Assembly: GCA_031409515.1 (NCBI GenBank)
Contig: JANNXJ010000003.1
Coordinates: 1-59,473 of the forward strand
From: SHZI01 sp031409515
Lineage (GTDB): Bacteria > Pseudomonadota > Gammaproteobacteria > Steroidobacterales > GCA-2729495
Direction of reading: 5' to 3'
Length of the DNA: 59,473 nt
This document shows, in pieces, positions 41,568-50,520 of this stretch; within the stretch, counting starts at the first letter, position 1; each line of letters begins with the position of its first letter. A model generated the notes under the pieces. That model was not told the origin of the DNA, searched no databases, and was given only the letters and a program-made list of their open reading frames with translations. Made by a program: the position numbers and the translations under genes.

Positions 41568-42394
41568 TGGATCTCTTCATCGCGCCACGCGCTGGAATCT
41601 GGTGCCGCAGCGTATCGGGATGGGATCAGTTCTGCGCGGCGCTGGTGGCCCAAGCAGAGCCCCAAACCTCGCCTGCCGAGCCCGTACCGGATCTCCTGCC
41701 TGCCCGGGAGGCCCGCCGGGCACCGCTGCATGTACGCCTCGCGATCGAGGCTGGAACCCAGGCTTGCCGTGGCAACGACGTGGCGACGTCCGAAGTGATG
41801 ACCGTCTTCGCCTCGGCCATGGGTGATCACCAGATTACCGACTACATGTGCAGGACACTCGCAGACTCCTCACCGATGCTGTCACCGACACGGTTTCACA
41901 ATTCTGTCCACAACGCCGCATCGGGCTACTGGTCGATCGGTGCGGGGAACCGATTGGTGAGCGTCGCCATCGCTGCACCACCCTGCACGTTCACGGCAGG
42001 TATCCTCGAGGCTGCCAGCCTTACCGTCTCCGAACCCGGCACGGTGCTGCTGATCGCCCACGATATTCCGGCACCGTCGCCACTGGACGCGGTTTGCAGC
42101 ACCCGCCAGCCATTTGCGTTGGCCTTCCTCGTGTCTTCACAGCGCATAGCACCGCAATGGCGGGGGATGCGCCTTGAATACCGGGGAACGGCGAGTCCGT
42201 GGCCCACGCCCGAGCCTGGCTGGCTGCAGAAACTGGCTATGGATAACGAATGCGCGCGGGGAATCCCGCTGCTGGAAGCGCTGGCTGGTCACAGACCAGC
42301 AACCCTGGCGTGGCCACTGAACGAGGCCGCGCACCTGCGCCTGCAACTCGGGCCGGGCGCCGGAGCGCTACCCGACCCTACTTCTTCAGTTTGA
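41567..42394 (+). CDS. Ketosynthase-like chain-length factor (ApeC-like)
   Basis: A 275-residue truncated thiolase-fold protein of the ketoacyl-synthase-like family used as chain-length factor. It retains a short N-terminal half (FHNSVHNAASGYWSIGAGN) but has no catalytic cysteine and lacks the C-terminal histidine motifs. It should set polyene length with the upstream ketosynthase. It overlaps the convergent gene at 42378 by 17 bases. Confidence 0.88.
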   Translation: MDLFIAPRAGIWCRSVSGWDQFCAALVAQAEPQTSPAEPVPDLLPAREARRAPLHVRLAIEAGTQACRGNDVATSEVMTVFASAMGDHQITDYMCRTLADSSPMLSPTRFHNSVHNAASGYWSIGAGNRLVSVAIAAPPCTFTAGILEAASLTVSEPGTVLLIAHDIPAPSPLDAVCSTRQPFALAFLVSSQRIAPQWRGMRLEYRGTASPWPTPEPGWLQKLAMDNECARGIPLLEALAGHRPATLAWPLNEAAHLRLQLGPGAGALPDPTSSV

Positions 42395-42830
42395 CGACTT
42401 CCCCCTGGAAGGTCACGCCGGCCATGATGCTCCCGGCGCCGCATTCGTACTCCGTAGCGCTGCTAACTGTATTGCGCTTGTAGTAGCTCTTGACGTTGAT
42501 CACAGCATCGCCACCTGTCTGGAGGGCGCGGTCCTGGAATGACAACATCGCGGAGAGGAACGCCCAGTCACAGGCGATCTTGTCGGACTTGCCAAAGGCG
42601 TTGGTTTTCTTGTTGCTGGTAAAGACACCGAAGCTGCGCTCTACGGCGGGGGGTGGCTGAGAATCGCCAAAGAAGAACTTGATGCTGGGGTTCAGCTTGG
42701 CTATCGCCTCCGGGGCACTCATCGCCTCGGCTATCGGAAAACGAACCATCTCATCCCGGGCCAAAGCAGTGTTCACAACAAGCGCGGCTGCTCCGCCGAT
42801 CAAGGCGGCAACAAGTTTGCTGGAGTTCAT
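42378..42830 (-). CDS. Secreted protein of unknown function (often mislabelled excinuclease ATPase subunit)
   Basis: The 150-residue precursor has a signal peptide (KLVAALIGGAAALVVNTALA) and a conserved body: SIKFFFGDSQPP, FTSNKKTNAFGKSDKIAC, LSAMLSFQDRAL, DAVINVKSYYK and YECGAGSIMAGVT. Two cysteines probably form a disulfide. Homologues are commonly named excinuclease ATPase subunit, but no ATPase motif is present. ATG 42830 gives a proper signal peptide. It sits in the pigment export block, so an envelope role is likely. Confidence 0.75.
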   Translation of the reverse strand: MNSSKLVAALIGGAAALVVNTALARDEMVRFPIAEAMSAPEAIAKLNPSIKFFFGDSQPPPAVERSFGVFTSNKKTNAFGKSDKIACDWAFLSAMLSFQDRALQTGGDAVINVKSYYKRNTVSSATEYECGAGSIMAGVTFQGEVVKLKK

Positions 42831-42882
42831 CGATTTACCCCCACAGGGAAACACGAAGTAAGAGCGGTGACGCGGCAAGTGC

Positions 42883-43311
42883 CTAGAGCTTCTGAAGCTC
42901 AGCGTCGATACCCTGTTTTAGCAGGGCCACCCAGTCGTTGTAGAACGGGTGGATGATCTCCTTGCCGATGCCGGCCTTGTTCTTGTAATTCATGTTGCTG
43001 CTGCTGGCATAGCGGATGCCGTAGGTCTTGGTGTCGAAAGTCACGTTGACCACAACTGTGTGTTTGTTTCGCACCAGCGTGGTGAGCTGAAGCACACCAG
43101 ATTTCCCTCCTGAGGCCGTCCAGGGATACGCCTGACTCCCCCCCGCTGCACGAATGGCCTGCGCTACAGCTTCGATGGAGGGCGCCTTGCCGCTCGAGGT
43201 GAGAATGGTGTTGTTCTCCAGGTTGACGAGGAACTCTGTTCGCTTTGCTTCCGCAAGGCCGGCTATGCCGAGAAGAACTACGAGGATGATGCCGTTACGA
43301 ATTGCCCGCAT
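42883..43311 (-). CDS. Periplasmic protein of unknown function, paralogue A
   Basis: A 142-residue exported protein with a signal peptide (GIILVVLLGIAGLAEA) and a beta-rich body: LVNLENNTILTSSGK, AVAQAIRAAGGSQAYPW, LTTLVRNKHTVVVNVTFD and IIHPFYNDWVALLKQGIDAE. It is a close tandem paralogue of the gene at 43365. No family recognised. It is embedded in the minus block with the exporter. Confidence 0.75.
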   Translation of the reverse strand: MRAIRNGIILVVLLGIAGLAEAKRTEFLVNLENNTILTSSGKAPSIEAVAQAIRAAGGSQAYPWTASGGKSGVLQLTTLVRNKHTVVVNVTFDTKTYGIRYASSSNMNYKNKAGIGKEIIHPFYNDWVALLKQGIDAELQKL

Positions 43312-43364
43312 GATGGTCTCCTTGAGGGAACCTGGAAATTCGCCTAAAGCGACGCGGCAAGTGC

Positions 43365-43787
43365 CTAGGGCTTCTGAAACTCAGCATCGATACCCGCCTT
43401 CAGCTGAGCCACCCACTTGTTGTAGAAGGGGTGGATGATTCCTTTGCCGTCCTTCCCCTGATAGTTCATGTTAATGCTGCTGGAATAGCGGATGCTGTAG
43501 GTCCTGGCGTCGAAGGTCACGTTGACTACAACGGTATGCTTGTTGCGCACTAGCGTGGTGAGCTGCAAGACGCCCGGCGTCTCGCCAGACGCCGTCCACG
43601 GGTACGCCTGGCCCGCGCCTGCTGCCCGAATGGCCTGCGCAACAGCGTCGAGAGTCGGCTCCTTGCCGCTCGACGTGATGATGCTGTTGTTCTCCAGATT
43701 GATGAGAACCACGCTGCCACGCGCCTGTGCAAGGCCAGTTATTCCCAGAAGAATCAAAAAGATAATGCCGTTGCGAATTGCCAGCAT
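43365..43787 (-). CDS. Periplasmic protein of unknown function, paralogue B
   Basis: A 140-residue exported protein sharing most residues with paralogue A: LINLENNSIITSSGK, AVAQAIRAAGAGQAYPW, LTTLVRNKHTVVVNVTFDA and IIHPFYNKWVAQLKAGIDAE. ATG 43787 gives the signal peptide IIFLILLGITGLAQARG; a longer frame to 43856 adds a non-signal extension. The pair arose by tandem duplication. The function is unknown. Confidence 0.75.
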   Translation of the reverse strand: MLAIRNGIIFLILLGITGLAQARGSVVLINLENNSIITSSGKEPTLDAVAQAIRAAGAGQAYPWTASGETPGVLQLTTLVRNKHTVVVNVTFDARTYSIRYSSSINMNYQGKDGKGIIHPFYNKWVAQLKAGIDAEFQKP

Positions 43788-43852
43788 GGCGGGCCTCCCT
43801 GTGGGCCGTTGCAGATGGACGGATCTTAGAACATGCCGCAAGCCAGCGCACC

Positions 43853-46150
43853 TCAAGGCGCGAATTGTTTACCCGAGGGGACCCCGAGGGCCCGACAACC
43901 CGCTCGGGCGGCGACGAACATCGTGAGCGTTCCTATCGCGACTGTCGTACCGATGGAGGACAGGAGAGGAATCGACGATGTCCCCAGGATGGCGAAGGCA
44001 CCGGCCGTCGAGGAAGCGCCAGCGATGATCGCGTGCCTTGTATCCAGAAATTCTGAGCGCGAAACACCGGGCCGGCTGTAGAACAGGCAGTAATCCATGC
44101 CCAGGCCGGCTACCAGGACCAGCGACACCATGTGGAACAGCGAGACGGCGCCGTCGAGCCAGCTCACGGCCGCCAGGGTGAAGGCGACAGAGGCCGCCAC
44201 CGTACCGGCCGACCACAGGAACCGGCCCAGGCTGCCAGTTGACCAGAGGACGAGTACGGCAATCAGCACGGTCGCCCCCGCAAGGATAGTCATGAGCCGG
44301 ACCCGGTAGCCCCTGACCAGCGACTCACTGGCTACCTTGAGATCCACGAGTTCGGCGCCCGGAGACTGCGCCTGCAACCATTCGGCGAGCTTTGCTGGCG
44401 AAGTGAGGCCAGCCAGGAACACAACGGAACGCCAGCGCCCGCCGGACTGGGAGAGGTGACTGCTGACGAAATCAGCCACAAAGGCGTCGGCCAGATCTGC
44501 TGCACCGATGTTAGCGAGGCCTCGCGCTTCATCCGCGTCGGCCACGAAAGGTTGGAATGCCCCCGGCCGGAACGGTAGCTCCTGTCCGGCTTGCAGTAGT
44601 CGCTGGCTGAGTTCATCGGGCGGCGGTATCGCCGCACGTCGCCGTTGCTGGGTCGCCTTGCTCGGAAGAAGTCCGGTCACCGCAGACCAGGACGTAAGAA
44701 GACTTTTATCGCGCGCAGTCTCAAGCTGCCTGTTAAGTCCCTCCGTGCGCTCCAGTGCGGATTCGAGCGAATCAGCGCTGATGCTGATCAGATAGCGGAC
44801 ATCGGGCGCTCCGAATCGCTCGCGCATCTCGTGATCGCGGGCGAGGAGGGACGAGGGCAGCGGAGTCACCGAGCCAAGATTGTCGTTCCACTGGACCCCG
44901 CCGTTGGTCACCACAAACGCAATGGCAGCCACCAGCAACGGCAGCCACACACGCGCCGATAGACTGAATTCCTGGGGCGTCGAGTCATGGGGGATCCCGG
45001 GACGAAACTTCATCAGTTTCGGCAGCACCCAGCAAGTCACTGCCATGGCGCAGACGATCCCCGTGAGGGAAAACACGCCGAGCTGCGCAAGACCGCGGGA
45101 TCCCGACGCGACGAGCGCTGCGTAGGCAACGATGGTTGTCCCAGCCGACGTCAGCAGCGTGCGCAACAGGACCCTTACGCCCTCACGGGGGGCAAGGTGG
45201 CGTGCGTGGCTGAAAAGATGCATCGGGTAGTCATCCACGACACCGATCAGGGTCGCCCCGAAGGCGATCGTGATGCCATGGATCTGGCCAAACACAAGAC
45301 TGGCAGCGAGCAGGCCGCCGAGGACGCCAGCCGCGAGCGGGATCACGCTCAGGAGCGTCAGACGCAGCGAGCGATAGGCCAGCGCCACGATGATCAGTAC
45401 GGCAACCGTGGCTAGCAGTCCCAGCAGCTGTGATTCGCGCTGGACTAATTCCTGGACGCGAGCTCCGTAGACACCGACACCGTAGAGTTCGATCCCGTCC
45501 TCGCGCTCCGCCACATCGCGGTAGGCCCGACGGACTACGCTGATGGCCCGCTGCTGGCCAGCGATGTCGAAAGGCGGCGCGACAGTCTCCGCAACGAGAA
45601 AGGCCCGTAACTCGCCGTCAGACCAGCGGGGGCTGTTCTCCGCCCCGCCGAACTGCAAGCCCTCGAGGCTGCGCGGCGCGGCCCAGACCGGATCCCGGGA
45701 TATGAGCTGCGACATCTCAGGCCCACCAAGGGTAGCGAGATCCCTGACCCGCTCCGTGAGGGCAGTGCGCAGGCCCTCGCTGCTCCAGTCCACGTCGGCA
45801 AGCAGATAACGCCAGCGCCAGATCGAAGCCGGGATGCTCTCGGTGGAGACCTCGCGCTGGCCGTTCTCGACGCGCAGGAACAGCGGCGAGCGGGAAAGCA
45901 CGTCACGAACGCGAGCTGACTGCCCGACTGCGTCAGCACCAGGCGGGGCCGAAATCTCGATGAACATCAGGCGCGCCCCGGCCCCCTGGCCCAGCCGCTC
46001 GACCAGCACTGCTTCCTGCTCCGTCACCGGCACGGGCAGAAAGTAGGCGAGATCATAAGTGGGCCTGACCTTCCACAGCACGAGCCCTAGCCCGAGGCTA
46101 AGCCCCAGAACAGTGCCGATCAGCCACCGGCTGGCGGAGCCTACTGGCAC
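43853..46150 (-). CDS. MMPL/RND-family exporter
   Basis: A 765-residue inner-membrane transporter with two six-span halves, each with a large periplasmic loop, the RND/MMPL plan. It is thought to export the finished aryl polyene or its lipid conjugate (ApeM position). Residues such as GATLIGVVDDYPMHLFSH mark the fourth-span region. GTG 46150 is the likely start. It lies 3 bases after the LolA-like gene. Confidence 0.9.
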   Translation of the reverse strand: MPVGSASRWLIGTVLGLSLGLGLVLWKVRPTYDLAYFLPVPVTEQEAVLVERLGQGAGARLMFIEISAPPGADAVGQSARVRDVLSRSPLFLRVENGQREVSTESIPASIWRWRYLLADVDWSSEGLRTALTERVRDLATLGGPEMSQLISRDPVWAAPRSLEGLQFGGAENSPRWSDGELRAFLVAETVAPPFDIAGQQRAISVVRRAYRDVAEREDGIELYGVGVYGARVQELVQRESQLLGLLATVAVLIIVALAYRSLRLTLLSVIPLAAGVLGGLLAASLVFGQIHGITIAFGATLIGVVDDYPMHLFSHARHLAPREGVRVLLRTLLTSAGTTIVAYAALVASGSRGLAQLGVFSLTGIVCAMAVTCWVLPKLMKFRPGIPHDSTPQEFSLSARVWLPLLVAAIAFVVTNGGVQWNDNLGSVTPLPSSLLARDHEMRERFGAPDVRYLISISADSLESALERTEGLNRQLETARDKSLLTSWSAVTGLLPSKATQQRRRAAIPPPDELSQRLLQAGQELPFRPGAFQPFVADADEARGLANIGAADLADAFVADFVSSHLSQSGGRWRSVVFLAGLTSPAKLAEWLQAQSPGAELVDLKVASESLVRGYRVRLMTILAGATVLIAVLVLWSTGSLGRFLWSAGTVAASVAFTLAAVSWLDGAVSLFHMVSLVLVAGLGMDYCLFYSRPGVSRSEFLDTRHAIIAGASSTAGAFAILGTSSIPLLSSIGTTVAIGTLTMFVAARAGCRALGVPSGKQFAP

Positions 46151-46153
46151 GAG

Positions 46154-46738
46154 TCAGGTCCCAGCCTGGGGAAAAATCATTTCCTGCCACTCACCCTGGC
46201 CCTGGTCGAAGCGCAGGCGCAGTAGCGTCACGCCAGTACCAGACGCACTGATTAGCGTGAACATGTCCTTGCGGCTGGAGACCCTGGGCCTGAGCTCCAG
46301 CGTCCATCCCTGGGGGTCCTCGTCGAGCTTGATCGTGAAGACGCCATCCAGGGCCGCAGGGTCGCGGTTCATCAGTCCGATGATCCCGGCATGGAAAGCC
46401 TGCCAGCGGGCATCGCCCGTGAGGTCCAGAGTTCGGCTCTTCCCCTGCCGCTCCAGAGTCAGGGTGCGGGCGGTGATCCGCACACGCTCCTCTGTGGGCA
46501 AGACGACCCGCTTGTCGATCGTGCCGTCCCTGTAGATGCGGAGTTCTCCACGGAGCTCGATTGGCTCCACAAGAAGTACCGACATGCGCCTCTCGACGAA
46601 GGGTATGGCGCCCTCGGGAGCTGGTGCCAGCCTTGCCAGAAAGGCAGCGACGCGCTCCGGGTCGTCGCTGCCCGCCTGTACAGCGGTGGCTACGATGAGC
46701 AGCAGAGTCAGCCCGCGGCTACGGATTCCAGAAATCAT
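46154..46738 (-). CDS. LolA-like periplasmic carrier
   Basis: A 194-residue exported protein with a signal peptide (LTLLLIVATAVQAGS) and a LolA/LolB-type beta sheet: MSVLLVEPIELRGELRIYRD and FTIKLDEDPQGWTLELRP. It probably ferries a lipid-linked pigment to the outer membrane, matching the carrier that pairs with MMPL in such clusters. It overlaps the acyltransferase gene by 20 bases. Confidence 0.82.
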   Translation of the reverse strand: MISGIRSRGLTLLLIVATAVQAGSDDPERVAAFLARLAPAPEGAIPFVERRMSVLLVEPIELRGELRIYRDGTIDKRVVLPTEERVRITARTLTLERQGKSRTLDLTGDARWQAFHAGIIGLMNRDPAALDGVFTIKLDEDPQGWTLELRPRVSSRKDMFTLISASGTGVTLLRLRFDQGQGEWQEMIFPQAGT

Positions 46739-47627
46739 AGAAATTGAACCAGTTACAGGGCGCCGCGCGCACCTGGCGCTCCAGTCGGTCCGCGAAAAAG
46801 GCCACCCGCTCCCTCACGAAGGCATCCCGATGCCGTTCTTCGAGCCCCGCGTCGTTGGCCACCTCTTCGACATCGATCTGGTAGCCCCGCCCATCGAAAC
46901 TGGCAAGGACGAGGTACACAGGCACCCGAAACAGGTGAGCAATTATGAACGGGCTCGCCGGGAAACGGGCCTCTGTGCCGAGAAAAGTAACCCCGATCGT
47001 TCGCTCGTCGGTGCGATACCGGTCGCCGAGCCAGCCTATCCACTCGCCAGCGCGCAGACACTCGCCAATCCGCAGCGTCAGGGCCAGCGGCTCTCCAGCC
47101 GCATCGAGGATGTTCGCAGCGAACTGGGGATCAACCCGCTCAAGTCTGTCTATGAGCCGATAGTTAAGCTTCCGGTCAAGGAGCAGCCGCAGGCGCAACG
47201 CCGTATTGGCGAGACCGGCCTGGCGCGCCGCCTCAACACTGCCGAAGTGGGCACTGAGCAGGATGCAGCCGCGACCCTGATCCAGCGTCGCCTCCATTTC
47301 TTTCTGGCCAGTCACCCGGATTGGGATGCCGTGTCCGCGCGGCGACAGAAGAAAGGCCCGGTCAACCGTGACGCATGCAAAAGTGTAAAAGTGCCGGAAG
47401 CTATCCAGTATCCCGGCGGGCCGACCCAGCACCCGGGTCAGGAATTCGCGCGAAGCCCGGCGCTCGGCGGGCCTGGCCAACAGAAAGTAGGCCGCAATCG
47501 GTGCTACGCAGAGGTGTGTCACCCGCCGCCCGGCGAAGCGGGCAAGGCCCTCGAGGAACCAGAGTCCGGCGCCGTAACCGGCCTCGGGGCGAGCATGCCA
47601 GGGTATGGGCTCGACATGCTGCGCCAC
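46719..47627 (-). CDS. LpxL/HtrB-like lysophospholipid acyltransferase
   Basis: A 302-residue acyltransferase of the lipid A late-acyltransferase type. It has the catalytic motif SAHFGSVEAA (HX4E) and the downstream GWLGDRYRTDERTIGVTFLG. In aryl polyene clusters it is thought to join an acyl chain to the pigment's anchor lipid. GTG 47627 is the start. It lies 5 bases after the AMP ligase. Confidence 0.88.
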   Translation of the reverse strand: MAQHVEPIPWHARPEAGYGAGLWFLEGLARFAGRRVTHLCVAPIAAYFLLARPAERRASREFLTRVLGRPAGILDSFRHFYTFACVTVDRAFLLSPRGHGIPIRVTGQKEMEATLDQGRGCILLSAHFGSVEAARQAGLANTALRLRLLLDRKLNYRLIDRLERVDPQFAANILDAAGEPLALTLRIGECLRAGEWIGWLGDRYRTDERTIGVTFLGTEARFPASPFIIAHLFRVPVYLVLASFDGRGYQIDVEEVANDAGLEERHRDAFVRERVAFFADRLERQVRAAPCNWFNFYDFWNP

Positions 47628-47632
47628 GTTGC

Positions 47633-49003
47633 TCAGTCGCCCCCCGCTCCGACCGCGTTACTCGCGTTGAACAACCGGAGTACGGCATCGTTAGGCAGCT
47701 TGCCGCTTGCCGAGCGTGGGAGCCCCGGGACCATAAGGATCGGGCGCGGTATGAAGACCGGGTCCAGGACGGGCCTTAAGGCCGATCGGACGGCATTGCG
47801 ATCGAGAGAACGAGACACCACCAGCGCTGCCAGGCGGGTGCTGTCCGCCAGACCCGGTACGGGGAACACCACGGCGTCGTCTACGCCGGGGATGGACATG
47901 ATCAGGCGCGTCACGTCCACGAGCGAGGTGCGCTTGCCACCGATCTTCACGAGATCACTGTCGCGACCAACCAGCAGGAAGCTGCCGTCCTCATCAAGCT
48001 CCAGGGTATCCGGCAGGGGCACTGGCGCCTCCAGGTGTGCTGCCGAGATCACAGTAGCGCCAGCGTGGTAACGAGCCCGAAACCCCTCAAACAAGCGGTA
48101 GCGCTCGGTCAGTACTGTTCGCCGCCACGCCATGCTGCCCACCTCGGTGCAGCCATAGATCTCCACGACCTCGCAGCCGCACATTGCCTCGAGAGAGGTC
48201 GCGAGCCCAGCCTCAAGCGGGGCGGTTGCCGAAAGAATCCGCGCCAGGCGAGGAAACCCGAGCCCGGAGGCGACCAACGCGCGCAGGTGGACGGGCGTGG
48301 AAACGAGGACGCAGGGCCCTGACACCTCGTGGAGCGTAGCTACCACGTTCGCCGGGTAGAAGGGTCGCCCGTCGTGCATGGTTGCAGGCCCTCGCAGGGC
48401 TGAAAGCGCCGTTGTTTCCAACCCGTACATGTGTTGGGCCGGAACGGTAGACACCACGGTGAACTCCCCCAGCCCGGCCGGGAAGTAGGACTGGAGATTG
48501 ATCTCGGTCGATCTGACCAGCACCTGCCAGCTCTTGTGCTGGGGCACCGAAGACCCTGTCGTCCCGCTCGTGAAGACGACTGCTGCCAGAGCGCTGCCGG
48601 GGATCTCGGTGTTGGCAGCAGGGCCGGTGGCCGACGCATCTGTGAAGACCACCGGTGCATCCAGCCGCCTGCCTGGTACGTCCGTCAGCACGCAACTACC
48701 AGCCCAGTCGCGGTGGATTGCGAGGACGGTTTCATCGAGAGGGTTCGGCGGCAGAAGCGTCGCCAGCCCCCGCGTCAGCGCTGCTGCAAACCCAACCAGG
48801 AAACGATAGCGGTCTTCGCAAATGTTGATGACTGCCCCCACGTCGGGCAAGGCCAAAGCCTGCCCGCCAACCTGGGCGAGGAATTCAGCAGCAGTGACGG
48901 GACGACCCTTGCTGATAGCGATAACGTCGCTGGAAGCGCGGGCCAGCAGCCTGGTACCCTTGAACGTCACTAGGGGCTTATGACCACTGTTGCGGGGGTG
49001 CAC
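47633..49003 (-). CDS. AMP-dependent ligase for the aromatic starter (ApeH-like)
   Basis: Activates an aromatic or polyene acid as acyl-AMP and loads it onto a carrier protein. The 456-residue adenylation enzyme has the P-loop-like VVFTSGTTGSSVPQHKSW. VEIYGCTEVGSMAWR follows, with a C-terminal lid region (FLLVGRDSDLVKIGGKR). The chorismatase nearby would supply 3- or 4-hydroxybenzoate. GTG 49003 is the likely start. It follows the second acyl carrier protein. Confidence 0.9.
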   Translation of the reverse strand: MHPRNSGHKPLVTFKGTRLLARASSDVIAISKGRPVTAAEFLAQVGGQALALPDVGAVINICEDRYRFLVGFAAALTRGLATLLPPNPLDETVLAIHRDWAGSCVLTDVPGRRLDAPVVFTDASATGPAANTEIPGSALAAVVFTSGTTGSSVPQHKSWQVLVRSTEINLQSYFPAGLGEFTVVSTVPAQHMYGLETTALSALRGPATMHDGRPFYPANVVATLHEVSGPCVLVSTPVHLRALVASGLGFPRLARILSATAPLEAGLATSLEAMCGCEVVEIYGCTEVGSMAWRRTVLTERYRLFEGFRARYHAGATVISAAHLEAPVPLPDTLELDEDGSFLLVGRDSDLVKIGGKRTSLVDVTRLIMSIPGVDDAVVFPVPGLADSTRLAALVVSRSLDRNAVRSALRPVLDPVFIPRPILMVPGLPRSASGKLPNDAVLRLFNASNAVGAGGD

Positions 49004-49026
49004 GGGTGAGCGCGTCCCGGATGGCT

Positions 49027-49308
49027 TCAGGACCCTGCCACGGTGACGCGGTTGGCATCAACGTGCCGGGCAAGGCTCCGCAGGTTGGCGAAAACGCGCT
49101 TCGTCGCCTCGTCTTCAGCGCGCAGCTGTACACCGTAGCGTTGCGCGATGGCTACGGCGATCTCGAGGGCGTCGATCGAATCGAGGCCAAGCCCATCGCC
49201 AAACAAAGGCGCCTCCGCAAGAAGGCTGTCGGCCGTCACGGTTGAGAGGTTAAGCACCTCAACGATCATGCAGGCAAGCTCGCGCTCGGTATCTGTCTGC
49301 GTCGTCAC
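49027..49308 (-). CDS. Acyl carrier protein 2
   Basis: A 93-residue carrier with the phosphopantetheine site Ser44 in GLGLDSIDALEI. GTG 49308 was chosen because GGAG lies 7 bases upstream; an earlier in-frame GTG at 49320 is possible, and a longer frame to 49839 runs into the divergent chorismatase. It is the first gene of the export block and 23 bases before the AMP ligase, so it may take the aromatic starter. Confidence 0.9.
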   Translation of the reverse strand: MTTQTDTERELACMIVEVLNLSTVTADSLLAEAPLFGDGLGLDSIDALEIAVAIAQRYGVQLRAEDEATKRVFANLRSLARHVDANRVTVAGS

Positions 49309-49458
49309 CCTGGTCTCCACTGAAATGATTAGGAGGAAAGCCCCCGAATAGTCAGAAAGAGTACAGCACCCACACGTGAGCCGCAGCGGCGGCTTCGTAT
49401 GGCATGATAATCCCTGGAGTGGCCTTGCGTTGGGCCGTGCTATCAGGGGCAGTCGAGC

Positions 49459-50514
49459 ATGACAGCGACCCAATCCGGGTCTATCTCCGACGCACGTCTG
49501 CGGCAGGCCGGCGGTGGCCCCGAACCTGTCTGCCCGCAGCTTTACGCTGCCCGCGACGGGGCCACCCCCAGAGAGCCAGACCCCTTCTTCAGACTGCAGT
49601 TCCGCACCGACGCCATCCAGGGCGACGACTCCACAGTCTTCTGCGTACCACTGCGGCCCCTCGGCGGAGGGAGTCCCTGGGAAACGTGGGCGGGTCCGGA
49701 ACCGATCGAATTGGATCTGGCCCATGACATCAGGGCTGTGGCCAGCGCCGATCACGTCGTCGTACATGCTCGAAAGGCCGTCGGCCCCGATACAGACATG
49801 ACAGCAGCGACACTTGCAGTTTACGGTGGAATTCTCCACCGCATTCGCGATCTCGGCTACTCAAACCTCGTGCGTATCTGGAATTTTGTTCCCGACATCA
49901 ATGGTGGTTCGGGGGACGATGAGATCTACACGCGATTCAATCGCGGCCGCGCCGCCGCGTTCGATCGCCTGGATCTGCACCCGCGACAATTTCCCGCGGC
50001 CACCGGCGTCGGCTGCCCGGCGGGAGCCCCCCTCACGGTAATCATCCTGGCAAGCCGGTCGGAACCACTGGCAATCGAAAACCCGCGCCAGGTCAGCGCC
50101 TACCACTATCCCCGGCAGTACGGGCCTCGCCCGCCCGCCTTCGCCCGCGCCATGGTCCTGCCCGACCGGGAAGGTGGCAAACTGTTCATCTCAGGCACTG
50201 CAAGCATCGTCGGGCACGAATCGCAGCACAGGGATATCGAGCCCCAACTGCAGGAAACACTCGCGAACCTGGACCAGCTTATGGCAACGGTCTCGGCGCG
50301 CCTGCCGGGCGTCGCGGTGGGACCCCGGCGCATCTGGCGGGTTTACCTGCGCGACCCCGCCGATCTCGAGCGCGTGGAAGCGGAGGTCGCTCGCCGCCTC
50401 GGCGGCAGCGACAGCGTGGTATTCCTGGAGGCGGATATCTGTCGCCGCGAATTGCGAGTCGAGGTTGAGGGCGTCTGCGCGCTGACGACTGCCAGCGCGC
50501 GATCCCTCGCCTGA
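49459..50514 (+). CDS. xanB2: XanB2-type chorismatase (3-/4-hydroxybenzoate producing)
   Basis: Cleaves chorismate to 3-hydroxybenzoate and, in Xanthomonas XanB2, also 4-hydroxybenzoate. The first is the head group of xanthomonadin; the second feeds ubiquinone. The 351-residue protein has the family core YSNLVRIWNFVPDINGG, YTRFNRGRAAAF, TGVGCPAGAPLTV and AYHYPRQYGPRPPAFARA, then LFISGTASIVGHES. It lies divergent from the carrier protein across a 150-base intergenic region that includes GATAAT at 49405. Exact product ratio cannot be read from sequence. Confidence 0.92.
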   Translation: MTATQSGSISDARLRQAGGGPEPVCPQLYAARDGATPREPDPFFRLQFRTDAIQGDDSTVFCVPLRPLGGGSPWETWAGPEPIELDLAHDIRAVASADHVVVHARKAVGPDTDMTAATLAVYGGILHRIRDLGYSNLVRIWNFVPDINGGSGDDEIYTRFNRGRAAAFDRLDLHPRQFPAATGVGCPAGAPLTVIILASRSEPLAIENPRQVSAYHYPRQYGPRPPAFARAMVLPDREGGKLFISGTASIVGHESQHRDIEPQLQETLANLDQLMATVSARLPGVAVGPRRIWRVYLRDPADLERVEAEVARRLGGSDSVVFLEADICRRELRVEVEGVCALTTASARSLA

Positions 50515-50520
50515 TCCGCC

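Noticed and set aside
46536..48071. A 511-residue plus-strand frame opposite the acyltransferase and AMP-ligase genes
   Set aside because: The minus strand encodes two clear enzymes with intact motifs; the plus frame has none and is Arg/Ser/Pro-rich.
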